Source: a virus. Taken from it: a stretch of DNA of 23,962 nucleotides. Positions within the stretch are counted from its first letter, which is position 1, and each line of letters opens with the position of its first letter. The stretch spans positions 1-23,962 of IMG/VR virus record IMGVR_UViG_3300035698_003394, one strand, 5' to 3'. A model generated the notes under the pieces. That model ran no database searches and was not told the origin of the DNA. It worked only from the letters and a program-made list of their open reading frames with translations. Both the position numbers and the translations under genes were made by a program. Positions 15,801 to 22,215 of this stretch are shown here, piece after piece.

Positions 15801-16888
15801 TAATCGAGATGTTGGCAAGCATTGTAGATGAGTACGGGTGGAACAGTACGGTAACACTGAATTTTGCTGCTGCGATGGCGGAGGGTCTTGTTGCATCAGA
15901 TCTAGCTTCTGCTTTAACTATCGTAGAATATTTGGGTGACACGACAGGATGGGATAGTGAGATCACTTTGAAATTTGCTGCCGGAATGGCCACAGGTATA
16001 ATCAAACAAGACTATAAAAATGCACAAGCTGTTTTAGCTTATCTTGGGGGAACTACTGGATGGAGTAGTGAAATTACCTTGGCTTTTGCCGCTGCACTAG
16101 GGAGTGGAGTTACAAAAGATAATTTTTCTTCCGCCCTGAAAGTTTTGGCATATCTTACTGATACAACCGGATGGACAAGTGACGTAACCATTGATTTTCT
16201 TATGGGGATGATAAAAGCTAATGATATCCCTATTACTAGTGTATCGGCGTGGTTATTGAGTATGGGACTAGACCAGGATATAGTTAATTCAGTTACTTGG
16301 AAATTAGAGGTAGAAGACCTTAGTAATCCAGAGGAAGTAAAGGACTGGATGGCGGACATTATCGTAGCTGGAGCTGGGGAACAACTATACACTGTCATGC
16401 AGATGTATGGATTTTCTTCCGCAGACGTCGCCTCATACTGGAATCAATTAGCTGGTATAGATCCTGATTCTCCTGAGGCATATACGGCAGCTCAAGTTAA
16501 AAATTGGGTTGTAACTACTTCTGGTGGAAATTACACTCTGGACGACTTAAAATATTGGGCAACTGGTGGGATCGTTAGCCAACCAACGCTAGGTGTGGTA
16601 GGTGAAGCAGGTTATCCGGAAGCAGTAATACCAATGATGGACGGGTACAATATCCCTGTTAAATGGTTGAATGGTGGTTCTATGCAACAAGGAATGTCTG
16701 ATAATTCAGAGGAAGTATCCTTACTTAGGGAGCAAGTAAAATTATTAACGGAATTAGTGATACAAAATGGTAGACCTATAGAGTTAGGTGGTCAAGTATT
16801 GGATTCTTACGTGGATGGTAGAGCCGATAATGTAAGGGTTACTACTGCAAATCGTAAGAAAAGTAATCTGAAGAGGCGTTATCAATGA
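9836..16888 (+). CDS. tail tape measure protein
   Basis: This 2350-residue protein sets tail length and occupies the tube lumen. Residues 1-150 are coiled-coil-like (Lys/Ala/Glu-rich). A hydrophobic segment lies near 172-205. The phage tail tape measure core follows (about 205-400: EFEQQMALVGGIVRATIEDF, then MAGFSAAESISSLTGVLNLA, GIKSGMAGRSLRMSFLRSAD). Six tandem 37-residue repeats with EWxPGGFxEAEDF span 636-857, with a displaced seventh copy near 939. A long Ala/Gly/Met hydrophobic stretch (about 1173-1222) may insert into the host membrane. A second set of 37-residue repeats spans 1999-2146. The classic C-terminal motif GGIVSQPTLGVVGEAGYPEA lies near 2243-2262. I see no peptidase or lysozyme motif. 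Its TGA stop overlaps the next ATG (ATGA). Large antisense frames here are shadows. Confidence 0.93.
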   Translation: MPAINIVISEKGLTEVKSALDRLQTSLKKGKTAADALKDSFGKMPTEKVVGLLGKVQTGVEKLEKTITKYDKALAEAKATSGQYAKAVEELGKKYGKTDEALKRWLPSLKKAEAAINKEAMALNAVGKAGSKYYKETSRMKVMNDQLTKSTKAATSAQNKLNASTNKGSKGFVGLLPHVAAVTLSYMAMRRAVRAAVGAIALGVEFEQQMALVGGIVRATIEDFKMLEEAAKKAGETTVWTATESAKALRFLGMAGFSAAESISSLTGVLNLALIGELDLSRATDIATDTLRAFGLEAVELDRIVDVMVGTITRSNTNIEKMGMAMKFVAPIAAKLGYEIEEVSAMIGVLSQSGIKSGMAGRSLRMSFLRSADAAIKLGMESTNLMDILKELNSRDLSPVVLTSTLKDLFGLRATPAMLTLMAGIEQVEKFTETLQDATGETDEFIERLNTVDVAWRKLKSVITDVAIEIFTQYSEEIKKSLQDITVWMKDNKSTIKAFFAMFVDGPKAAIVVIKELLESLRELATFGGLLDVFFKQPEGSPGWASAIPDTLVDIENWWNDVGKLTKEGEVALDKYAEKLTKLSEVAAKVPVDLSAVKYINPMSYMDESDLDAYLELITLTEKHYAIIKKIAKPMADIEWTPGGFQEVEDFAGSLDMTTKSGKALEKELKKLADIEWTPGGFQEVEDFAGSLDMTTKSAKTLKKELKKLADIEWTPGGFREAEDFAGSLDMTTKSAKTLEKELKKLADVEWLPGGFREAEDFAGSLDTVSKSAKALEKELKKLADIEWTPGGFREAEDFAGSLDSITESSKKLKTALEKLADVEWLPGGFREAEDFAGSIEFISKFDAEVLKQTFAMSETLFKISDAAIKKRLLNETNLVVEAYAQRLDVSQMYANDEFGFIKAINAFTVSELKKRVSEELRIIQTRTKDIKEELAKLAEIEWLPGGFREAEDFDSSYIPKDTVDKDEQLLKQQLNAQRQFYKAMGKLSAEYLDQYMLGVDLEYENYIVKLGLKLKAGQAYTTAQIKLLNELNKWRKKSEDKPFEDAIKNAKGAFTGNIFGDSSDQSINNMNKSLETLLDTYNNLAETMEYMNALEEKNLQMKKQAGAMDPSDINDLIVRQKLQEKIAVNEKKLFQLNAVSVASQAGAWGELFGNVSQMMEKNSKEREMFEKAQIAATMVQIGMQAVSAIAGAAAGIGPTGFITMAAMAAAMASLLSQIGMSVSGGGATAPQAASTVLGAAAGTGSESISNSYEMLKETNADQYNELKKIYNELQDLNQNITGLVTAVIKGGAEGFSGAEASFEKGPGSKLSDWFTDYMSDTYFIDPILKNVVPLIGSLIDGILGGAEETRPLYGGIRVGDISIKDILNDITADVDYYQKWIKETSKSWLTGGGQDNEYFETIKKASDKVKELFTKIFKNISETMVALGEVLLGEDGIEAVKNYVMDLGDINLNGLDTEGISKAINEAIANMTDKMAEDLFGDLISQYQKVGEGMAETAIRVVMEMAIVDEMLKLTGQSFEAVADEEGTVIEKTLAFSQALIAVAGDLETLTDIVATYYEEFTTDAQKQIDLYNNLSDAMSALGVALPSTRQGFVDLLESIDMDDGIDDEADMELYVALLKLAEATSAYYDVVEASIQTIIDAKREITGTEDKGALQDIADRYGISTSDMDLDWANSTISTFLSMSEKDIMAYADSLGITTEELVNDIMTIWGTLEDGTQKLEDLAAAIQKITDTLQIVFDVIERFNWDAANPGGTDVDYIVKKLWEIKDKMDLGLGGIADLDQASQLLNDWYFASAAEIESKYKAIYEQEKLIDQWEELVDKTAEMVKAIQDTIIDIKYSDFNTSIPKQILEEAKFDYNQLLTEAETGNSDAAQEYLNFINTYLSSARSEFGSSQAYQAIYDSVMGDLERLKGLGFYDPNLEPPEDPADLEDEYENWLADSGYGTEMEALNTTFTNAAEWISKAMTSIQNGIFLDINWDNYDGDAKEVIEMLASIVDEYGWNSTVTLNFAAAMAEGLVASDLASALTIVEYLGDTTGWDSEITLKFAAGMATGIIKQDYKNAQAVLAYLGGTTGWSSEITLAFAAALGSGVTKDNFSSALKVLAYLTDTTGWTSDVTIDFLMGMIKANDIPITSVSAWLLSMGLDQDIVNSVTWKLEVEDLSNPEEVKDWMADIIVAGAGEQLYTVMQMYGFSSADVASYWNQLAGIDPDSPEAYTAAQVKNWVVTTSGGNYTLDDLKYWATGGIVSQPTLGVVGEAGYPEAVIPMMDGYNIPVKWLNGGSMQQGMSDNSEEVSLLREQVKLLTELVIQNGRPIELGGQVLDSYVDGRADNVRVTTANRKKSNLKRRYQ
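11741..12406 (+). repeat. six tandem 111-bp repeats in tape measure gene
   Basis: Copies start at 11741, 11852, 11963, 12074, 12185 and 12296, exactly 111 bp apart. Each encodes 37 residues beginning ADIEWTPGGF or ADVEWLPGGF, then (Q/R)E(V/A)EDFAGS, and most end in a Lys-rich helix ending KL. The sixth copy degrades after its first third. Another copy start is at 12650. DNA is nearly identical between some copies, notably the first two. Confidence 0.95.
15830..16273 (+). repeat. four tandem 111-bp repeats near tape measure C-terminus
   Basis: Copies start at 15830, 15941, 16052 and 16163, exactly 111 bp apart. Each encodes about 37 residues of pattern TTGWxSEITLxFAAAM, then xxxKxxxxxALxVLxYL. 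The first and fourth copies are more diverged. The sequence is unrelated to the repeat set at 11741-12406, yet the period is the same. Confidence 0.9.
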
Positions 16889-18636
16889 TCCTCATAACAA
16901 TAACAATAGATGATACAGATTTTTACATAAGTGATGAGTATTTAAATTTAACTCATGAATGGAAACCTTATGTAATATCTTTTACTCCACCACAGTACCA
17001 AACTGATGAGGATTATGGTGGCTGGGGTAATTTAGGTTGGGGAAATATCGCAATTTCTCCAACTATGTTTGTATCTAATTGGCCACCTTCACGTAATGCT
17101 ACAGCTACAGTTCAATATACAGCTAGTACGGAAGGTGCGGCAGTTACTTTATTTTCTTGTGCTATGCGTTTAAAAAGTTTTGAAGAAACTTCCGTTAATT
17201 ATGAAATGTATGAACCCTTATATCCAGAGAATGTATTAATTGAAGGTACGAATTATGCTGGAGATACAGTTCCTTTACCGAGAGCATTTGGAGCTGTTAC
17301 ACATATGCCATCTATGCGAGTTCCAAATGATGGTGGAGATTTTCCATGTTATAGTTTAGCAAGTTTAGATTCTTCAAATGTTGGAATAAAAATAATTGGA
17401 TTTACATCTGCCTCTGCCGGTACTGCCACTATAATAACAACTGAAACAGCCCACGGTTTTAATAATGGTGAAACAGCTTATATTGCCGGAACTACTAATT
17501 TTGATGATTTTACAGATGGTTATTACATAAGTAATGCCACTGCTGCTACTAATCAGTTTCAAATTTTAAAAACATTTCCTACAGATACTTCAGAAAATGC
17601 ACTCATAAATGGTGTAACTTATCAGGATGGATATTTGACAGTTTATGAGAATGGTATTCCTATTCTTGGTCTTGTTTCTGCTAATACTGATGGTACTTTT
17701 TCATTAAGTGACACTACACATGGAACAATTACAATGAGTGGTACTGCCTCAAGAACTACATTAGTAGATGTAGTAACATGGGGTCAAGGAAAACTTGGAA
17801 TTACTTCCATTGATACTTCAAAAGATAGAGCCACTTCTCCGGTAGTATCTTGTTGGATTGATAGTCAACAATCTCTAATTGAATTTCTATCTGATATATG
17901 CGCCTTTTTTACGCATTTATATTATATAAAAGCAGATACTTTACATCTTGTGGATGTATTTATAGCTAATGGAGCATTATCCTTAACAGAATACGAATAT
18001 TTTAGTGCTAAATATACAATTCCTGATATGATTGGTAAAGTCATGTCCTCATGGAAAACGTATAGTGCTGAAGTAGGTTTTAAAGATGACGCTGTTAATC
18101 AAACGCATTATATTAAAACTACAGAAAATTATGCTTCAGCTAATTTATATGAAAAATCCAATGGGACAGTTTCCACAGTTAGTGCTAGTAAATTAGTAGA
18201 TGCTGCTGCTGATTTTGATACTGATAATATAAAAGTAGGGGACGTAGCAAAAAATACAGATAAAAATTTATTTGCCACAGTAGCTACAGTAAATACTACA
18301 GAATTATTTTTAGATACCAATATTTTTACAGTTAATGGAAACTCTTATTCAGTAGGACCTTCTATGCCGTATGCTGTAGATATAAATATAAAACCTTTTC
18401 ATGATACGGAAGCTAATATTCAAGCGGCATTACAAAATATTTTGAAAGTGGTAAATGATTCTTCTGTTGATATTAAAGTACCAATTACGGGTACTTTGCC
18501 AGATCCTGGGGCAAGTATATCTTTTGAAAATACTCGTTTATTGGGTACAGTAACGGCTAGTGTTAAAGCTAGAGATTTATCCTTTGATTTTATAAGAGAT
18601 GAAGTAACTATTAAAGCATTAGGAGAATTAAGCTAA
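16885..18636 (+). CDS. baseplate / tail-tip structural protein
   Basis: This 583-residue protein follows the tape measure, where distal tail and hub proteins are encoded. The N-terminal part has beta-rich, Trp/Gly segments (YGGWGNLGWGNIAISPTMFV near 47-66) and a PLPRAFGAVTHMP turn near 130. Two small inserted modules are visible: ETAHGFNNGETAYIAGTTNF near 186-205, which resembles beta-barrel linker modules found in many phage proteins, and SKLVDAAADFDTDNIKVGDV near 435-454, another common phage module. The region near 330-360 (VVSCWIDSQQSLIEFLSDIC) resembles hub-type baseplate proteins with a DxxxxLxxLL pattern. ATGA overlap with the tape measure stop and TAATG overlap with the next gene indicate coupling. 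Confidence 0.65.
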   Translation: MILITITIDDTDFYISDEYLNLTHEWKPYVISFTPPQYQTDEDYGGWGNLGWGNIAISPTMFVSNWPPSRNATATVQYTASTEGAAVTLFSCAMRLKSFEETSVNYEMYEPLYPENVLIEGTNYAGDTVPLPRAFGAVTHMPSMRVPNDGGDFPCYSLASLDSSNVGIKIIGFTSASAGTATIITTETAHGFNNGETAYIAGTTNFDDFTDGYYISNATAATNQFQILKTFPTDTSENALINGVTYQDGYLTVYENGIPILGLVSANTDGTFSLSDTTHGTITMSGTASRTTLVDVVTWGQGKLGITSIDTSKDRATSPVVSCWIDSQQSLIEFLSDICAFFTHLYYIKADTLHLVDVFIANGALSLTEYEYFSAKYTIPDMIGKVMSSWKTYSAEVGFKDDAVNQTHYIKTTENYASANLYEKSNGTVSTVSASKLVDAAADFDTDNIKVGDVAKNTDKNLFATVATVNTTELFLDTNIFTVNGNSYSVGPSMPYAVDINIKPFHDTEANIQAALQNILKVVNDSSVDIKVPITGTLPDPGASISFENTRLLGTVTASVKARDLSFDFIRDEVTIKALGELS

Positions 18637-19964
18637 TGGCAGCTACAGCACAACATATAGGTAATGCAGATACTTTGGCTGCTATCCTTAAAGCTGATTT
18701 AGAATTAAATGATTGGGCTTACATTTGGTTAAATGGGTATACCAGAAAAATGGTTTATTCAACCACTGCTACAATGGATGAAGATATAGTTTATCATCCT
18801 TATAAAATAAGACCTGATGATAATACTTACCCTACTGCTGGTGTATGGGAGGAAGATGTTGGTGCTGATCAACCAGAAGTGTGGAGTGCTGATCAAATTA
18901 TTACTGGGAAACTCACAAGTACAAATTGGGCTGCGGCTGCCGGCAGTCAGTTTGATCTTGATGCCGGGACACTAGAGATCAGGCAAAGTGGTGGTGGGAT
19001 ATTAGTAAAAGCTGGTGGTGATATCCAATTAGAATCAGTCACAGGCGACACCGAAGCTGACAGATCGAGTATTAATTTTGTATGTGATAACTATACTGCA
19101 AAAATGCAATGTGATTACGATGACGATGTTCTATCAATTTATCCATCTACTTCCGGGGAAATGAGATTTGCTATTGGAGCACAACCATGGGCTGGTTCAA
19201 TAACTTACTTACCATTTGATCAAATTGATTTGGTCAGTAAAGTTTCCTCTCGAATGATGTGCTATTATAATTCAGTAATTAATGGAGATATTAATGTTTA
19301 TCAGAAAATTTCCAGTGGATACATAGTAGCAAGATTATTGACCCAGTATTCAGGAAGTAGTGATCAAGCCAGTGTCCAGGTTAGGTCAACTACTGGAACA
19401 GATTGTTATATTGAATTGCGTACGGCTAGTACAACTAGGGTAAGAGTTGCCGTTGGTGGGAATGTCGGGATAAATGATTTAGATCCATCATATAGACTTG
19501 ATGTGGATGGAACCGGTAGATTTACGGGAGCATTTCTTTTGGATAGCTCCTTGGATGTGGCGGGAATCACAGGGATTGGGGTAGCTGATGTAACTTCTGG
19601 GGTGCTACTTGTCTACGGTGGAGCTACCGGTGATGAGGGCGGTGATGTTCGTCTTCACATGTCTAATGATAATGATGGTACATATGATTTTTGGCGTATG
19701 GATGTGTATGAAGATGATCTAAGATTTGGACCGACCGGGCAAACTCGAATGACGTTAACTGCTGAAGGTCATGTCGGTATTGCAACAGGCACACCGTCTG
19801 TATATGCAGATTTGACACTAGAGGGTGGTGCCTTGTGTTTAAAAGAAACCACTACACCAACTGCGGATACAGATTACGCCAAGATCTACGCCAAGACAGA
19901 TAATTTATTATATTTTCAAGATGGGGCAGGAACGGAATACACTGTTGATATTACAGCGGTTTAA
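18636..19964 (+). CDS. tail fibre / tail-tip appendage protein
   Basis: This 442-residue protein probably forms a fibre at the tail tip. It starts with a small domain (LNDWAYIWLNGYTRKMVYST) followed by WSADQIITGKLTSTNW near 90-105, typical of central fibre proteins. Beta-rich repeats follow (GGGILVKAGGDIQLESVTG). Near residue 275 GNVGINDLDPSYRLDVDG and later GHVGIATGTPS carry the VGI(x)TxxPxxxLDV motif common in fibres and in proteins with S74-type tails. No intramolecular chaperone domain is seen at the C-terminus, which ends LLYFQDGAGTEYTVDITAV. It starts by TAATG overlap with the baseplate gene. Confidence 0.75.
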   Translation: MAATAQHIGNADTLAAILKADLELNDWAYIWLNGYTRKMVYSTTATMDEDIVYHPYKIRPDDNTYPTAGVWEEDVGADQPEVWSADQIITGKLTSTNWAAAAGSQFDLDAGTLEIRQSGGGILVKAGGDIQLESVTGDTEADRSSINFVCDNYTAKMQCDYDDDVLSIYPSTSGEMRFAIGAQPWAGSITYLPFDQIDLVSKVSSRMMCYYNSVINGDINVYQKISSGYIVARLLTQYSGSSDQASVQVRSTTGTDCYIELRTASTTRVRVAVGGNVGINDLDPSYRLDVDGTGRFTGAFLLDSSLDVAGITGIGVADVTSGVLLVYGGATGDEGGDVRLHMSNDNDGTYDFWRMDVYEDDLRFGPTGQTRMTLTAEGHVGIATGTPSVYADLTLEGGALCLKETTTPTADTDYAKIYAKTDNLLYFQDGAGTEYTVDITAV

Positions 19965-19976
19965 TGGGAGAATGAA

Positions 19977-20186
19977 ATGGAGAATCAAAACGAAAGAAAC
20001 CACATGCAAGAAACACAAAAACAACAAACAATGTCAGTCACTCCGTATCATGAAGAAATCGGGGCACTTTACATGGCGAATAAGATGCTCGTGAAACGGA
20101 TTCAAGATTTGGAGCAAATGTGTACTGTTTTTGAAGAAGAAAACAAAAAATTAAAGGAATTGAAAGATGAAAATCCTACATCTTGA
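19977..20186 (+). CDS. small coiled-coil protein
   Basis: The product has 69 residues. Residues 1-20 are Gln/Asn/Glu-rich, and residues 28-65 form a probable coiled coil (IGALYMANKMLVKRIQDLEQ, then EEENKKLKELKDEN). GGGAG (19966-19970) precedes the start. It ends in TGA and overlaps the next gene by 20 bases. Similar short coiled-coil proteins occur among phage tail genes, but I assign no function. Confidence 0.6.
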   Translation: MENQNERNHMQETQKQQTMSVTPYHEEIGALYMANKMLVKRIQDLEQMCTVFEEENKKLKELKDENPTS

Positions 20187-20883
20187 TCTTATTTCAGCTA
20201 TTGCAGTAAGTACAGAAAATGCTAATTTTCCTAAAGAAAATTTGTCCAATAATTATAGGGCAAGTCTTTGGAAAGGTACGGCTACAGCAGCCACAGTTTC
20301 TTTAACTGTTGGAGAAGGATCTAATATGGTTGGTATTAGTAATATACCAAATACTTCCTCTGTAACTGTAGAAGTACAGGACGTAGCTTCTGCCACTATA
20401 TATGGGCCTACTGCACATAGTATAGATAGTCTTAGAACAGATTTATGGGTGAATTATGCTACTCAAGCCAGTATTTGTACAGCTATAATAAGTTTCAGTA
20501 GCACTGCCACAGCTAGTTTTGGTATTGCTAGGGCAGGATATGCCTATACTTTTAAAAATCCTCAAAATGGGTTTAATGAAGGTTTAGAAGATCTTTCTGT
20601 AATTAAGGAATTAAATAATAGTTCTATCTATTATAAAAAGAGAGATATAATTAGGATATTTTCTGGTCAAATAGATATTGAGGCGGATACAGATTTTTAT
20701 ACTTTCATGTACACTATTGCAGCAAGTCGTGGACAAAGACCTATGTTTTTTAAATTTACTGGAGATTCTAATCAAGATTGGACAGTTTTTGGTAGATTTT
20801 CAGGCTTACCTAAAGGGGCACATTCTTATTACAATTATAGTGTGATACCTTTTACTATAATTGAAGATACAAAAGGGAGTTAA
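20167..20883 (+). CDS. beta-rich distal tail or binding protein
   Basis: This 238-residue protein begins KILHLDLISAIAVSTENANF, then FPKENLSNNYRASLWKGTAT. This pattern belongs to phage beta-sandwich proteins in which an N-terminal discoidin or carbohydrate-binding-like domain precedes a tail-associated C-terminal part (GFNEGLEDLSVIKELNNSSI, ending FTIIEDTKGS). I would call it a tail-tip or baseplate protein with possible ligand binding; the exact role is inferred. AAAGGAATTGAAAG, inside the preceding gene, is a good ribosome binding site. The gene ends 13 bases before a strong promoter and so probably closes the main tail transcription unit. Confidence 0.5.
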   Translation: MKILHLDLISAIAVSTENANFPKENLSNNYRASLWKGTATAATVSLTVGEGSNMVGISNIPNTSSVTVEVQDVASATIYGPTAHSIDSLRTDLWVNYATQASICTAIISFSSTATASFGIARAGYAYTFKNPQNGFNEGLEDLSVIKELNNSSIYYKKRDIIRIFSGQIDIEADTDFYTFMYTIAASRGQRPMFFKFTGDSNQDWTVFGRFSGLPKGAHSYYNYSVIPFTIIEDTKGS

Positions 20884-20895
20884 ATAATTTTTATC

Positions 20896-20925
20896 TTGAC
20901 TTTTACAATTTGTATAATTTATAAT
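20896..20925 (+). promoter_or_regulatory. near-consensus sigma70 promoter before the second tail tube gene
   Basis: TTGACT (20896-20901), an 18-base spacer and a perfect TATAAT (20920-20925) match the sigma70 consensus at five and six of six positions. A second TATAAT at 20913 is too close to the -35 to fit. The start would be near 20932. The leader CCACCTTGGGGG then leads to the GTG start at 20951. Confidence 0.65.
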
Positions 20926-20950
20926 AATTCCACCTTGGGGGTTATTTGTT

Positions 20951-22204
20951 GTGGAAAGTAATAGAACAATATTATACTATGCTGAAGAAACTACATGGGG
21001 AAATGAATCCACAGGTACGTATCAGGCTTTGCGTTTCACAAGTGAATCTTTTACCTATAATATTCAAAGTATTATCAGTGCGGAAATAAGAAAAGATAGA
21101 CAAATAGCTGATCATGTCAGAGTAGCTGGTGGTGTAGCAGGTGGTTTTATTTATGAATTTAGTTATGATACTTTTTCTGAGTTAATAGAAGGGGCATTGT
21201 GGAGTGATTGGTCAAGGGTATACATTTCTTCTGACGGCATAGGTATTAATGTAGATGGAACTATTTCTTCAGGATTAGGAGATGCCAGTAGAGGTTTTTC
21301 TTTAGTTACTGTTGGTCAGTGGATAGAAATAAGTGGAAGTTCTAATGCAACTAATAATGACTACTATCAGGTAACGGCTAAAGCAAGTAACTATGAGATA
21401 ACCGTTTCTCCGACCCCAGATGCTACCGTAGCGTCTGGTACTGATGAAATAGTAATAGGTGGCTCTATTATTCGCAACGGGGTTACAAAGCACTCTTATA
21501 CATTCATAAGAGAACATGCAAAATTTGGACATACAGATCTTTACTATTTTACTTTTTTAGGTGCTGTATGTAATTCTTTTTCTCTTTCTATGAAAGCGGG
21601 ATCTATTGTTTCTGGTAATTTCACCTTTGTTGGTAAATCTGCCACATTAGCTTCTGTAAATACCAATACTTCTGCTGCGGATTCAGCTACAACTACTACG
21701 CCATTAAATACTTCTGTAGATATATCAAATTTAAAAATTGGCACAGAACTAGATTCTCCAGTTTGCTTAGTAAATGGTTTAGAATTTACATTAGTAAATA
21801 ATGTTAGAGGAATGAAAGCCATTGCTGAATTAGGTAATTGTAATGTTGGTGTTGGAAAATGTGATATAGTTGGAACTATAACTGCATTTTTTAAGGATGC
21901 CACATTATATGATAAATATTTAGCTGGAACTACTTCCTCATTATCTTTCAGAGTGACGGACGATGATGATAATTCTTATATTATAGATTTTCCTTGCATA
22001 AAATTTACTACAGATGCTATTAATACAGGTGGTTTAGATCAAAGTGTTATGGAAGTTATTAAATTTAGAGCTATAAGAGACAATTCTTATGGCTATACAG
22101 TACAAATAAGTAGATTTGATTCTACAATAGTAGCACCTTTTATGATTACAGAAGATGGAGATTTTTTAATGACAGAAGATGGAGATTATTTAATTCCAGA
22201 ATAA
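20951..22204 (+). CDS. second tail tube protein paralogue
   Basis: This 417-residue protein is clearly homologous along its full length to the tail tube protein at 7004-8185. It shares MESNRTILYYAEETTWGNES, SAEIRKDRQIADH, GGFIYEFSYDTFSELIEGAL, the GSSNATNNDYYQVTAKAS module, NVRGMKAIAELGNCNVGVGK, FKDATLYDKYLAGTTSSLSF and YTVQISRFDS. It differs by a 24-residue C-terminal extension containing TEDGDFLMTEDGDYLIPE. The start is GTG with GGGGG 9 bases upstream, a weaker site than that of the first tail tube gene. The gene has its own strong promoter. Its codons are AT-richer than those of the first copy. It could replace tube subunits in a distinct part of the tail or at another stage. It is unlikely to be a pseudogene: the frame is intact and conserved residues are kept. 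Confidence 0.85.
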   Translation: MESNRTILYYAEETTWGNESTGTYQALRFTSESFTYNIQSIISAEIRKDRQIADHVRVAGGVAGGFIYEFSYDTFSELIEGALWSDWSRVYISSDGIGINVDGTISSGLGDASRGFSLVTVGQWIEISGSSNATNNDYYQVTAKASNYEITVSPTPDATVASGTDEIVIGGSIIRNGVTKHSYTFIREHAKFGHTDLYYFTFLGAVCNSFSLSMKAGSIVSGNFTFVGKSATLASVNTNTSAADSATTTTPLNTSVDISNLKIGTELDSPVCLVNGLEFTLVNNVRGMKAIAELGNCNVGVGKCDIVGTITAFFKDATLYDKYLAGTTSSLSFRVTDDDDNSYIIDFPCIKFTTDAINTGGLDQSVMEVIKFRAIRDNSYGYTVQISRFDSTIVAPFMITEDGDFLMTEDGDYLIPE

Positions 22205-22215
22205 GGAGAAGTATC

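Noticed and set aside
17374-17562. Small - strand frame and similar short - strand frames across the window.
   Set aside because: All are fully inside well-supported + strand genes with no initiation signals.
20896-20918. TATAAT at 20913 as the -10 box of the second promoter.
   Set aside because: The spacer from TTGACT would be 11 bases; the TATAAT at 20920 gives 18 and is preferred.
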